This document shows positions 1 through 6,207 of a stretch of DNA of 6,234 bases, in pieces (the stretch's first letter is position 1; every line of letters begins with the position of its first letter). The DNA comes from Clostridia bacterium. GTDB lineage: Bacteria; Bacillota; Clostridia; Oscillospirales; CAG-272. The position numbers and the translations under genes are program-made. The notes under the pieces were generated by a model. It saw only the letters and a list, made by a program, of their open reading frames with translations, had not been told where the DNA came from and searched no databases. Location: NCBI GenBank assembly GCA_017621015.1, contig JAGAUC010000309.1, positions 1 through 6,234 of the forward strand, given 5' to 3'.

Positions 1-25
1 AAAAAGTCCCCTACACGTTCTCCCC

Positions 26-51
26 CCGACAAACTTCAATTTATTCGTCGG
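26..51 (-). repeat. Stem-loop at the operon 3' end, shared with the regulator 3' end
   Basis: Read on the minus strand, CCGACGAAT (51-43) can pair with GTTTGTCGG (34-26), counting two G-T wobbles, around the loop AAATTGAA (42-35). The operon's final stop codon (43-41) lies at the stem-loop junction. The 12 bases AAATTGAAGTTT recur at 6191-6202 on the plus strand. No T-tract follows directly: a G-rich stretch comes first and a TTTTT only at 5-1, so it is not a classical intrinsic terminator. Confidence 0.5.
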
Positions 52-1297
52 AGAGGATCTCCCAGTCTGCGGGGGGATCGCCGAGGTCGATGACGTCCAG
101 GGTCTTACCGCCCTCGAGGGCCGACTGATGAGCCATCAGCCCGGGAATGTTAAAGCGTGCCACCTGCCAGATGTTACAGGGAGAGAGCTTGCCGGTCTGA
201 TAGGCGCGGCAGAAATCGTCCACGATAAATTTGTGCGTTCCGTTGTGGCCGTTCTTAAGGCCGTCGAATTCCTTTGGAAGACGCGCGATGGGGTGAATGG
301 GCGAGGGGGTGCCCTGGATGTAGCCCTCGGCGTGCGAGATGTCATTCAGCGCTTGCGCGTAATTCTCGTTGATCATCTTGTAGAGATCGGACGGCTGAAG
401 CTGGTCGGTCACGTCGGTCAGCTTGATAACGTCGGGATAATCGGGCTTCCAGTAGCTGAGCGAGTGGCGCGCAACCGAGAATTCGTAGCAGCCCTCGGAG
501 CCGTAGAACTGGCTGATGAAGGTCTCGGGGCAATGCCAGCCGAGGCAACGGTTTTCGCTGATGCGCGCGATACCGCCATTCGAAAGCTCAAGAAGCATGG
601 CGGTGTTGGAGAAGGGGTTATCGTAGAAATTCTGTCCCTCGGTGCCGTAGATGTCGGTACGAGGGCTGCCCTTAAAGCCAAAGGCAACCACCTTTTTGGC
701 GTAAACGCCCGGCATAGCACCAAGGATCATCGAGGTAGAGTGCGTGGGGTACCACATCGGGGGGATGCCTGCGTACTTACGCCACTCCTCGCCGCCAAAG
801 CTGCGGAAGGAGTTTTCCATTTTGCGGATGTCATGATTGTACTGTGCCTCGCCGTAGGCAAATTTGCCAAACGTGCCCTTTTTGTACTCGCGGCGGCAGA
901 AGATGGTGGCGGCGCGGTAGTAGCCGGTCTCGCCCATCGAGTAGGTCAGGCGGGTCTTGCGTACAAGCTCCTCGATCTCGCGGATCTCGTCGACGTCGAC
1001 CGCGCAGGGAACCGAGCTGTAGACGTGCTTGCCGGCCTTCAGCGCTTCGATTACGAGCTTGCCGTGGGTGAAGCGGGGGGTGAAAATGGCAACGGCGTTG
1101 ATCTTATCCGAGGCGATCGCCTCCTCGAAGGAGTTTATAATTTCCACGTCAAAGCGCTTGGAGAAGTCCTCGGCGCGCTCGGGCTTTATGTCGCAGACGT
1201 AGACCTTTTCGACCACGGGATGTGCCTTGAAAAGCGGCACGAAGAAGGGGGAAAATCGTCCGCAACCGATGATACAGATTCGCATTTTTTCTTTCAT
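41..1297 (-). CDS. Gfo/Idh/MocA-family NAD(P)-binding oxidoreductase, GH109-like
   Basis: Last gene of the operon, 418 residues. The N-terminus is a Rossmann fold: a hydrophobic strand, then GCGRFS (residues 11-16), with an acidic D36 ending the second strand. The helix before 'GKHV' (89-92) is typical of the Gfo/Idh/MocA family. The family's Glu-Lys-Pro motif, whose Lys takes part in catalysis in classical dehydrogenases, reads Ser-Val-Pro here (95-97). Later motifs, HDIR (155-158) and YPTH (183-186), recall family GH109, where an NAD-dependent redox/elimination mechanism cleaves glycosides. That comparison is from memory of the family, not an alignment. No signal peptide is seen, so it is probably cytosolic. 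The ATG overlaps the upstream stop by 4 bp (ATGA), and GGAGGT lies 8 nt before it, which supports this start over Met5. The likely substrate is a sugar or sugar-like polyol or glycoside. The fold is secure; hydrolase versus dehydrogenase is open. Confidence 0.88.
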   Translation of the reverse strand: MKEKMRICIIGCGRFSPFFVPLFKAHPVVEKVYVCDIKPERAEDFSKRFDVEIINSFEEAIASDKINAVAIFTPRFTHGKLVIEALKAGKHVYSSVPCAVDVDEIREIEELVRKTRLTYSMGETGYYRAATIFCRREYKKGTFGKFAYGEAQYNHDIRKMENSFRSFGGEEWRKYAGIPPMWYPTHSTSMILGAMPGVYAKKVVAFGFKGSPRTDIYGTEGQNFYDNPFSNTAMLLELSNGGIARISENRCLGWHCPETFISQFYGSEGCYEFSVARHSLSYWKPDYPDVIKLTDVTDQLQPSDLYKMINENYAQALNDISHAEGYIQGTPSPIHPIARLPKEFDGLKNGHNGTHKFIVDDFCRAYQTGKLSPCNIWQVARFNIPGLMAHQSALEGGKTLDVIDLGDPPADWEILSDE

Positions 1298-2274
1298 TCC
1301 TTGTTACCTCCAAAATCCCATTCCTTTTCGCGTTTTCCCGTGACGAACTGTGTGGTGCTCAGCCTCCAGTCCTCGCCCTCGCGGAACCTGCGGTGGAAGC
1401 TCTTGCCGAGAAGTCCTTTTTCCTCCAGATGGATATAGCACGCGCGATCGCAGGCTCTGCCGCAGATCGAGGTGCGGTAAAAGTGCTTAGCGGGGGGATA
1501 GAAATAGATATTGTCAAGAATTTCCTTTGCGCCCTCGGCATCAAATTCTGCCGTGCCGTCAATGATGTCCATACGGTTTTCAAAATCGGAAAAGGCCTCG
1601 GGGGGCATAAAGGGATTTTTGCTGCCGTTTGCGCCGTTATAGTAAACGGCACAGCGCCAGGAGTCCACCTTGCCGTCCTTGCTGATGGCGCGTCCGGGGC
1701 AGGCCTTCAGGCATTCGCCGCAGCCGTCGCAAAGCTGTTCCGTGAAAAGAGGCGTGGCCTCGAGCTCGGCATCGGTCAGAACAAAGCAATAACGGATAAA
1801 CGGTCCGTAATCCTTGGTAAGCAGAGAGCCGATGAGGCTTTTCTCACCCAGGCCGCACTGAACGGCACAGTTCAGAAAATCGAGCTGATGCTCGGCCGTC
1901 ACACCGTGCACCACGTCGGTGTAGTCGACCTCGGGGTTGGTGGTGCCTTCCTCGTTCAGGATCAGCGGATTTTTACGCTGGGGAACGGCCTCATAGCCCT
2001 CCTCCTCAACGAGATTCGCCACGTTCAAGAGCGCGAGCGGCATGACGGTCTCTTCCAGGTTTTCCACGCCCATGGTGGTGTATTGATAATAGGTCGTTCC
2101 TTCCTCTACGCCGCGGTAGATGCCGCGAAGGATACGGAAGCCGAGACCGATCACGGTCTTAGTGCCCGGAAGAATTTTAAAAATGGGGTCATTTTTGTCA
2201 AAGCGGTCTGCGGGAGCAAAGCCGACAAGGTCGGCACCGTAGCGCTTTGCACATTCGATGATTTGGGTTCTCAC
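1294..2274 (-). CDS. QueG/reductive-dehalogenase-like [4Fe-4S] protein (paralogue 3 of 3)
   Basis: A 326-residue soluble iron-sulfur protein. A longer reading from an ATG at 2331 is possible but unlikely: a GTG at 2274 overlaps the previous stop (GTGA) and is preceded at 9 nt by AAAGGAGGT. The first 170 residues match its two neighbours at FRILRG (46-51), the EEGTxYYQY segment (58-65), CGLGE (140-144) and the YGP...TD region (156-168). Ferredoxin-like motifs follow: C182-x2-C185-x2-C188-x3-C192-P for one cluster, then WRC (C208) with C271-x3-C275-x3-C279 for a second. This two-cluster layout after an alpha/beta domain is that of QueG and reductive dehalogenases, which use cobalamin. Corrinoid binding here is inferred, not visible. 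There is no Tat signal and no C-terminal HEAT-like domain. A basic tail ends the protein, with Trp-Arg at 303-304. Substrate unknown; automated labels such as 'epoxyqueuosine reductase' would probably mislead. Confidence 0.85.
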   Translation of the reverse strand: MRTQIIECAKRYGADLVGFAPADRFDKNDPIFKILPGTKTVIGLGFRILRGIYRGVEEGTTYYQYTTMGVENLEETVMPLALLNVANLVEEEGYEAVPQRKNPLILNEEGTTNPEVDYTDVVHGVTAEHQLDFLNCAVQCGLGEKSLIGSLLTKDYGPFIRYCFVLTDAELEATPLFTEQLCDGCGECLKACPGRAISKDGKVDSWRCAVYYNGANGSKNPFMPPEAFSDFENRMDIIDGTAEFDAEGAKEILDNIYFYPPAKHFYRTSICGRACDRACYIHLEEKGLLGKSFHRRFREGEDWRLSTTQFVTGKREKEWDFGGNKE

Positions 2275-3176
2275 AGCTTGCCTACCTCCTTTAAATGATT
2301 GTAGCAGGCGGTCTCGCACTTCTTTCCGCACAGGCAGGGTACATAGCCGAAATGCGTGGCGGGCAGGAATTTAAGGGCCGGGTAGATCGCCTTGGCGCTC
2401 TCGGCATCAAAGCGCTTTTTGCCATCCAGAATGGCCTCGCGCTCGGGGTGATCGCGAAGGGTCTCGTCGCTCATAAAGGGGTTGGAGCGGTGCGCGCCGC
2501 GATAATATACGCTACACTGCCAGCTGTCCACGCCCTCCTTGTCGATGGCATTTCCGGGGCAGGCGGTCATACATTTGCCGCATCCATCGCAAAGCGAACC
2601 CGAAAAGGGCTTGTCAAATGCCAGCGGCATATCGGTGATGATATACACCCAGCGCATAAAAGAGCCGTATTTCGGCGCGATGACCTTGCCGTGAAGACCC
2701 GCCGCGCCAAGCCCGCAAACCTCGGCCGCCCGGTTAAAGTCGATGATAACGTCGGGCACGGGCTTTCCCGGCTCAACGGCCTCGGCCAGCTCCAGCTCAA
2801 ACACGCGGCTGACCTCCGGATTTGTAGACTTATCGCCCTTGATCTTAAAGCCGGGGATGCTGCGCTGAAGGCAAGCATCGTAGCCCTCGTTTTCGATCAG
2901 AGCACCCATTTTCAGAAGAAAGATCTCGGCAAAGCTCTCGTCGATGTACTTGACACCGAGATTTACGTAGTTGTAGTATTGCGCCTTGCTTTCCATGGCG
3001 CGATAAAGTCCGCGCGGGATCTTGAGGCCAAAGCCGAGAATGGTTTTGGCGTTTGGCAGGATGGAAAAAGGATTTCTCCCTGCGGGCTCGTTGCGCATGA
3101 GCGAAACGTCGCCGACGCCGCAAAGGGCAGCACCCAGCTCCTTGGCCTTTGCTTTTATGTATTCTGCTGTCATCAT
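2271..3176 (-). CDS. QueG/reductive-dehalogenase-like [4Fe-4S] protein (paralogue 2 of 3, short)
   Basis: A 301-residue paralogue of both flanking genes. The start is placed at the ATG at 3176, which overlaps the upstream stop by 4 bp and has GGAGG 8 nt before it. A GTG at 3191 would put that Shine-Dalgarno inside the coding region. The adjacent ATG at 3173 is also possible. Shared landmarks are LKIPRGLYR (51-59), the YYNY segment (67-70), CGLG (154-157) and YGSF...TD (170-182). Cluster I is C196-x2-C199-x2-C202-x3-C206-P. Cluster II candidates are C221 in WQC plus C283-x3-C287-x3-C291, with an extra C281. It stops at HLKEVGKL, so it lacks the basic, Trp-Arg-containing tail of the other two paralogues. 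This may be a real functional difference or a trimmed end. It is probably a cytosolic, oxygen-sensitive electron-transfer or reductase subunit; whether the three paralogues form one complex is unknown. Confidence 0.84.
   Translation of the reverse strand: MMTAEYIKAKAKELGAALCGVGDVSLMRNEPAGRNPFSILPNAKTILGFGLKIPRGLYRAMESKAQYYNYVNLGVKYIDESFAEIFLLKMGALIENEGYDACLQRSIPGFKIKGDKSTNPEVSRVFELELAEAVEPGKPVPDVIIDFNRAAEVCGLGAAGLHGKVIAPKYGSFMRWVYIITDMPLAFDKPFSGSLCDGCGKCMTACPGNAIDKEGVDSWQCSVYYRGAHRSNPFMSDETLRDHPEREAILDGKKRFDAESAKAIYPALKFLPATHFGYVPCLCGKKCETACYNHLKEVGKL
2284..2292 (-). promoter_or_regulatory. Ribosome binding site deciding the GTG start of the third paralogue
   Basis: The minus strand reads AAAGGAGGT here, a near-perfect anti-16S match 9 nt before a GTG at 2274 that overlaps the previous stop codon. 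It argues against the upstream in-frame ATG at 2331, which would add 19 residues without counterpart in the paralogues. Confidence 0.85.
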
Positions 3177-4255
3177 CGATCCATCCTCCACGTTTTATTG
3201 CCCTTGCGGAGAGGCTCCTTGAAGCGCCCCTCCATACAGCCGCCCTTCTTTTCCAGCATGCTTACGCAAGCACGGATGCAGCCGCCGCAATTGGCCATGT
3301 TGTAGCCTACCCAGCTGGGGAAGTATTTTTCAAGAGCCGTATAGACCTTCATAACCTCTTTTTCGTTGGCCTCGTTTGTCACGCCCTCAAGGAGGTCGAG
3401 CATACCGTTCTCGTTCTTGTCAAAGACCTCCTTGGGAACGAAGGGGTTATAGAAGCGACCGCCGTGGGTATAGAAGGCATAGCAACGCCACATGTCGATG
3501 TCGCCCCACTCGCATTCCTTGCCTGCAAGGTTTACCTTGATGCTCATGCCGGAGCTTATGGGCGGAATACAACCGCCGGGGCATTCACGGACACACGCGC
3601 CGCACTTGCGGCAAAGCGGTTCGCCGCTATACATCTCGTCGTATTCCAGCTGGGCGTCGGTGAAGATAAACGCCACGCGCTGAAGTGGGCCGAACTCGGG
3701 CGTTAGCAGCATCTTGCTCCAGCCGATCTCGCCCAGGCCGCAGGCAACCGCTGCCAGACGGAACTGGAATTGCAGGTCGGGTGGGCTCTTGCCGTCGGCC
3801 ACCTCACGCGTGAACTGCACGCTTCGGTGGTGTGCAGTCTTGCCCTTGGCGTGCTTGCTGACCTCGATCTGCTCCTCGGGGGAGAGGGTGTTTCCGGGCG
3901 TTCCGTCCATATCCGAGACCACGCCGCGCGCGCCGGTGTTGCGGTAGACCACCGCCTCGTAGCCCGCGTCCTCAATCACCTTGCCGACGTGGTAGAGCAC
4001 GGCAGGGGCGTAGATCTCGTTGATGCCGCCGTACGCCATGGAAGGGTACTGATAAAACTGTGTGCCCTCCTCAATGCCGCGCTGTACGCCTCGGGGAATA
4101 CGGAACGCAAACGCAATACAGCTTTTGGCGTGTGGGAAGAGACGGCGCGGGTCCATTTCGGGCGGTGCGCCCTCAAATCGACTCATCGGACCAATGCCGC
4201 ACTTGTCGGCACCGGCCTCAAGCGCCGCTTGTTTGATCATTTCACTGGTCAACAT
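3173..4255 (-). CDS. QueG/reductive-dehalogenase-like [4Fe-4S] protein (paralogue 1 of 3, long)
   Basis: A 360-residue iron-sulfur protein, the first and longest of three tandem paralogues. Its ATG lies 3 nt after the stop of the preceding gene, with GGAGG 8 nt upstream. The N-terminal alpha/beta region carries FRIPRG (51-56), EEGTQFYQY (62-70), CGLGEIG (172-178) and FGP...FTD (188-200), all aligning with the other two. Cluster I is C215-x2-C218-x2-C221-x3-C225-P. Cluster II is C258 (WRC) with C323-x2-C326-x3-C330, the C-x2-C-x3-C spacing usual for QueG and reductive dehalogenases. The linker between C225 and C258 is 32 residues, about twice that of the paralogues, and holds two further cysteines (C229, C248). 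A region around 104-150, with two adjacent His at 142-143, is also longer than in the 301-residue copy. The tail ends in a basic segment with Trp-Arg. Function is probably redox; substrate unknown. Confidence 0.86.
   Translation of the reverse strand: MLTSEMIKQAALEAGADKCGIGPMSRFEGAPPEMDPRRLFPHAKSCIAFAFRIPRGVQRGIEEGTQFYQYPSMAYGGINEIYAPAVLYHVGKVIEDAGYEAVVYRNTGARGVVSDMDGTPGNTLSPEEQIEVSKHAKGKTAHHRSVQFTREVADGKSPPDLQFQFRLAAVACGLGEIGWSKMLLTPEFGPLQRVAFIFTDAQLEYDEMYSGEPLCRKCGACVRECPGGCIPPISSGMSIKVNLAGKECEWGDIDMWRCYAFYTHGGRFYNPFVPKEVFDKNENGMLDLLEGVTNEANEKEVMKVYTALEKYFPSWVGYNMANCGGCIRACVSMLEKKGGCMEGRFKEPLRKGNKTWRMDR
3183..3190 (-). promoter_or_regulatory. Ribosome binding site deciding the start of the second paralogue
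   Basis: The minus strand reads TGGAGGAT, with GGAGG 8 nt before the ATG at 3176 and 11 nt before the ATG at 3173. It sits inside the last codons of the upstream gene, indicating coupled translation, and makes the GTG at 3191 unlikely as a start. Confidence 0.8.
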
Positions 4256-4258
4256 GAT

Positions 4259-5236
4259 TTAATCCTCCAAAATTATCATTGCTTTTTCTAGGTTTTCGTA
4301 GATAAGCTTTTCGTCATTTACCCGTGCTTCGAGCAAACTGTTTTCCAAAAGCCTTGGGTAAAAAAGTGCCGAGTGGTTTGGCTCGAGCAGGTCAGTAACG
4401 CATCCGCGGTAGGCGCCGTCCAGATAGGCCTTCAAAATGCGGATGGGCATGGGACTGACGCGTGTGGCAAGCTTGAGACTCTCAAACACCCCCTCGTAAA
4501 GCGACGTGTCCTCCGGGCGGATAAACGAGCTTCTCTCGAGGATCGCGCGCGGATTTTCGCGCAGGTGGGCGCGGCAGACTCCCTCAAAGGCGTAGCCGTT
4601 ATCCTCAAGGGCGATCTCCTGCTCGTGCGCCACCAGATTGTCGTGGAACACGTGCGCACTGCAATGGTTCAGACACCCACTGTTGGCAAGCCCGTAGAGC
4701 TTTTTTCCGTGCGCGTCGCACCACACCTTGAGGACTCGAAGTGCGGCCAGATCTCGGTTGAGCTCGCGTGCCGCGTAAAAGCTGTCAAATACGTCCTTTA
4801 CGTAGTCCATTCCTTCCACGGTGCCAATCGACAGATTGACCGAGGCGCGCACCTCAAGGTGTGGGAAATTCTCCTTGATAAAGCGCGCGATCAGCGGCGA
4901 GGTGGTGGTGACTGAGGCTAAGCCATACGCGGCGGAGAGGGTGTCCACGGTGTCGCCGATCCCCTCGAAAAAGGCGCGGGACTGGCTGTCCTTGCCGTAG
5001 CACATGGCGTTGAAAAGCAGATTTAAACGAATGCCGCCTGCCGAGAGACGCCCAAGATCCTCCATCTGGCGCGCTTGTGCCTCCTTTGGGGAAAGCCCCT
5101 TTTGCCTTAGTTGGCTGCCTCGCCCGTTGGGATAATCGGCCCAAGAAAAATACACCTCGGAAATTTGATCCTTCCGGCAAAGAATTTCCTCGATAAAGGG
5201 AAGGGGGGTACATTGGTATCCTACGGAAAATTTCAT
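4259..5236 (-). CDS. Peptidase-U32/UbiU-V-like TIM-barrel protein, putative Fe-S binding
   Basis: First gene of the operon, 325 residues, starting at an ATG with AAAGGAAC a short distance upstream. Alternating strand/helix segments suggest a TIM barrel. Recognisable parts are a barrel strand GIRLNLLFNAM (68-78), the stretch VRASVNLSIGT (129-139), a LNRDL segment (159-163), NSGCLNHC (185-192) with C188-x3-C192, and IRPED..LYEG (239-249). The last two blocks recall U32-family proteins. Some of these (UbiU/UbiV, TrhP) bind a [4Fe-4S] cluster and act in oxygen-independent hydroxylation; others are collagenase-like proteases. Further ligands could come from C173, C221 or C279. I recall these family motifs without an alignment, so the assignment is moderate. 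As lead gene ahead of three Fe-S proteins it probably takes part in the same anaerobic redox pathway. A sugar-isomerase-type barrel is a less favoured alternative. Confidence 0.6.
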   Translation of the reverse strand: MKFSVGYQCTPLPFIEEILCRKDQISEVYFSWADYPNGRGSQLRQKGLSPKEAQARQMEDLGRLSAGGIRLNLLFNAMCYGKDSQSRAFFEGIGDTVDTLSAAYGLASVTTTSPLIARFIKENFPHLEVRASVNLSIGTVEGMDYVKDVFDSFYAARELNRDLAALRVLKVWCDAHGKKLYGLANSGCLNHCSAHVFHDNLVAHEQEIALEDNGYAFEGVCRAHLRENPRAILERSSFIRPEDTSLYEGVFESLKLATRVSPMPIRILKAYLDGAYRGCVTDLLEPNHSALFYPRLLENSLLEARVNDEKLIYENLEKAMIILED

Positions 5237-5271
5237 TTGCTTGTTCCTTTCCCAAATTTTTCTTTTCTCTA

Positions 5272-5300
5272 TTGATTTTACAACAAAAATCTGTTATAAT
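5272..5300 (+). promoter_or_regulatory. Sigma-70-type promoter for the AraC-family gene
   Basis: TTGATT (5272-5277) is followed after exactly 17 bp by a perfect TATAAT (5295-5300), which also has an extended -10 TG at 5292-5293. The predicted start is near 5307, giving a leader of about 42 nt. This is the strongest promoter signal in the window and suggests that the regulator is made constitutively unless bound proteins block it. Confidence 0.8.
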
Positions 5301-5303
5301 GTA
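5275..5303 (-). promoter_or_regulatory. Candidate operon promoter, weak -35
   Basis: On the minus strand TAAAAT (5280-5275) matches the -10 consensus at five of six bases and would start transcription near 5268, about 30 nt before the first operon gene. At 17 bp upstream the -35 position reads TACATT, a poor match, as expected of an activator-dependent promoter. A second, weaker -10-like sequence, TATAAC, lies at 5298-5293. The site overlaps the regulator's promoter almost completely. Confidence 0.4.
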
Positions 5304-5329
5304 TAAAAAAAGAAATCGGAAATATAACA
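5292..5329. promoter_or_regulatory. Inverted repeat TGTTATA / TATAACA, candidate operator
   Basis: TGTTATA (5292-5298) and its exact reverse complement TATAACA (5323-5329) lie 31 bp apart start to start, close to three helical turns, in the divergent promoter region. The left arm covers the regulator's -10 and the operon's -35 zone. A direct repeat AACAAAA (5282-5288 and 5326-5332, 44 bp apart) is also present; AraC proteins more often bind direct repeats. The region is very AT-rich, so chance matches are possible. Confidence 0.3.
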
Positions 5330-5348
5330 AAACAAAGAAGGTGAACAT

Positions 5349-6188
5349 ATGGAGATCCCCTCGCTCAACCCCCATATACGCCACGCACGCGCCTACACGG
5401 ATTTTGCGATCCGATCCTTAGATAGCCGATGTTATGACTGCCGTCTTTTCTTCTTTCGAGAGGGAGAGGGCTCGGTGGAGATTGAAAATGTAAAATATGA
5501 CTTTTCAAGTGGGGTAGCTGTTTTTTTGCCTGCCGGAACTCGGTATCGCTTTTATATGGCCGAGGGCAAGGCCGACTATCTGATCTTCAATTTCGATTTG
5601 GTAAGTGATTTTTCGCACATCAAAAATTCGCTGGGGACACCGCACCCTGATGCATTTGAAGAAGAAAAGATGCCCGTGTATCCGATTCCACCCGAATTTT
5701 CCGCTCCGATTTTTCAAGGTGCGCCGCAGCTGTTTGAAACGCTGAACAAGTGCACGCAGGATTTTCTGACCAAGCCGCCCTATTATCGGGATATCTGTTC
5801 AGCGCGCCTGAAACGCTGTCTTTTGGAGCTTTTGCGGGCGGACGAGGCGGTGCCGACGGCGGCGGTCGTGCGGCAGATCACCGACTACGTGCATGAGCAT
5901 TACAGTGATCCTCAGCTTACCAACCAAAAAATTGCCGAGCTTTTTCACTATCATCCTTATTATATCAGCGATCTCATGAAGCAAAGCACGGGAGAGACGC
6001 TTCACCGCTATCTGCTGAGCTATCGGCTTCGCGTGGCGCGCAATCTGCTGATTACCAGCGATACGGACATCACTACGGTCGCCTGGAAATGCGGCTTTGG
6101 CAGCGCGGCGTACTTTATCAAAATGTTCCGCGCCGATACCGGCCTTACCCCCGCTCGCTACCGTAAAAAGAATATCGAGAATTTTTAA
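5349..6188 (+). CDS. AraC/XylS-family transcriptional regulator with N-terminal cupin-like sensor
   Basis: A 279-residue regulator, the usual size for the family. The N-terminal half is a beta-rich cupin-like ligand domain, with the characteristic FLPAGTRYRF turn at 59-68 and a strand YLIFNFD at 77-83. The C-terminal ~100 residues form the paired helix-turn-helix DNA-binding domain: first HTH around 189-212 (TNQKIAELF...YISDLMKQ), second around 239-262 (ITTVAWKCGF, then AAYFIKMFR), closing with the conserved TGLTPARYRK (264-273). The start codon has AAGGTG about 5 nt upstream. The gene is divergent from the five-gene operon across 112 bp, the classic arrangement for a local activator. It probably activates the operon in response to a small metabolite, perhaps a sugar, and may repress itself. 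The family call is very secure; ligand and direction of control are inferred. Confidence 0.95.
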   Translation: MEIPSLNPHIRHARAYTDFAIRSLDSRCYDCRLFFFREGEGSVEIENVKYDFSSGVAVFLPAGTRYRFYMAEGKADYLIFNFDLVSDFSHIKNSLGTPHPDAFEEEKMPVYPIPPEFSAPIFQGAPQLFETLNKCTQDFLTKPPYYRDICSARLKRCLLELLRADEAVPTAAVVRQITDYVHEHYSDPQLTNQKIAELFHYHPYYISDLMKQSTGETLHRYLLSYRLRVARNLLITSDTDITTVAWKCGFGSAAYFIKMFRADTGLTPARYRKKNIENF

Positions 6189-6207
6189 ACAAATTGAAGT
6201 TTAACGG
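6182..6207 (+). repeat. Stem-loop at the regulator 3' end, shared with the operon 3' end
   Basis: TTAAAC (6185-6190) pairs perfectly with GTTTAA (6199-6204) around the loop AAATTGAA (6191-6198), and two outer T-G wobbles could extend it past one mismatch. The stop codon of the AraC-family gene (6186-6188) lies in the 5' arm. Loop and stem register equal those of the element at 26-51, although outer stem bases differ. No T-run follows, so a terminator role is not supported. The remaining bases to 6234 show nothing recognisable. Confidence 0.5.

Noticed and set aside
1..40. Intrinsic terminator after the operon (TTTTT on the minus strand at 5-1)
   Set aside because: The stretch before the T-run is G-rich without a complementary C-rich arm; the hairpin at 26-51 is too far upstream of the T-run.
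128..1438. A 436-residue open frame on the plus strand, and similar long plus-strand frames at 1393-2298, 2295-3305 and 3770-4291
   Set aside because: They lie antisense to well-supported genes, have no matching Shine-Dalgarno sites or recognisable domains, and look like by-products of codon bias in the operon.
1294..4255. Annotation of the three Fe-S proteins as genuine QueG (tRNA epoxyqueuosine reductase)
   Set aside because: Three tandem copies in a regulated operon with no other queuosine genes, and without the QueG active-site signature before CGLG, make the tRNA role unlikely.
1294..4255. Respiratory reductive dehalogenases
   Set aside because: No twin-arginine signal peptide and no small membrane-anchor gene (RdhB-like) is present; the proteins are also shorter than typical RdhA.
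5294..5306. Short palindrome TTATA-ATG-TATAA over the regulator -10
   Set aside because: It mostly consists of the -10 element in a very AT-rich stretch, so it is weak evidence for a separate operator.
41..6188. Composite transposon or integron cassette
   Set aside because: No transposase, integrase or long terminal repeats are seen; the 12-base mirrored repeats alone do not establish mobility.
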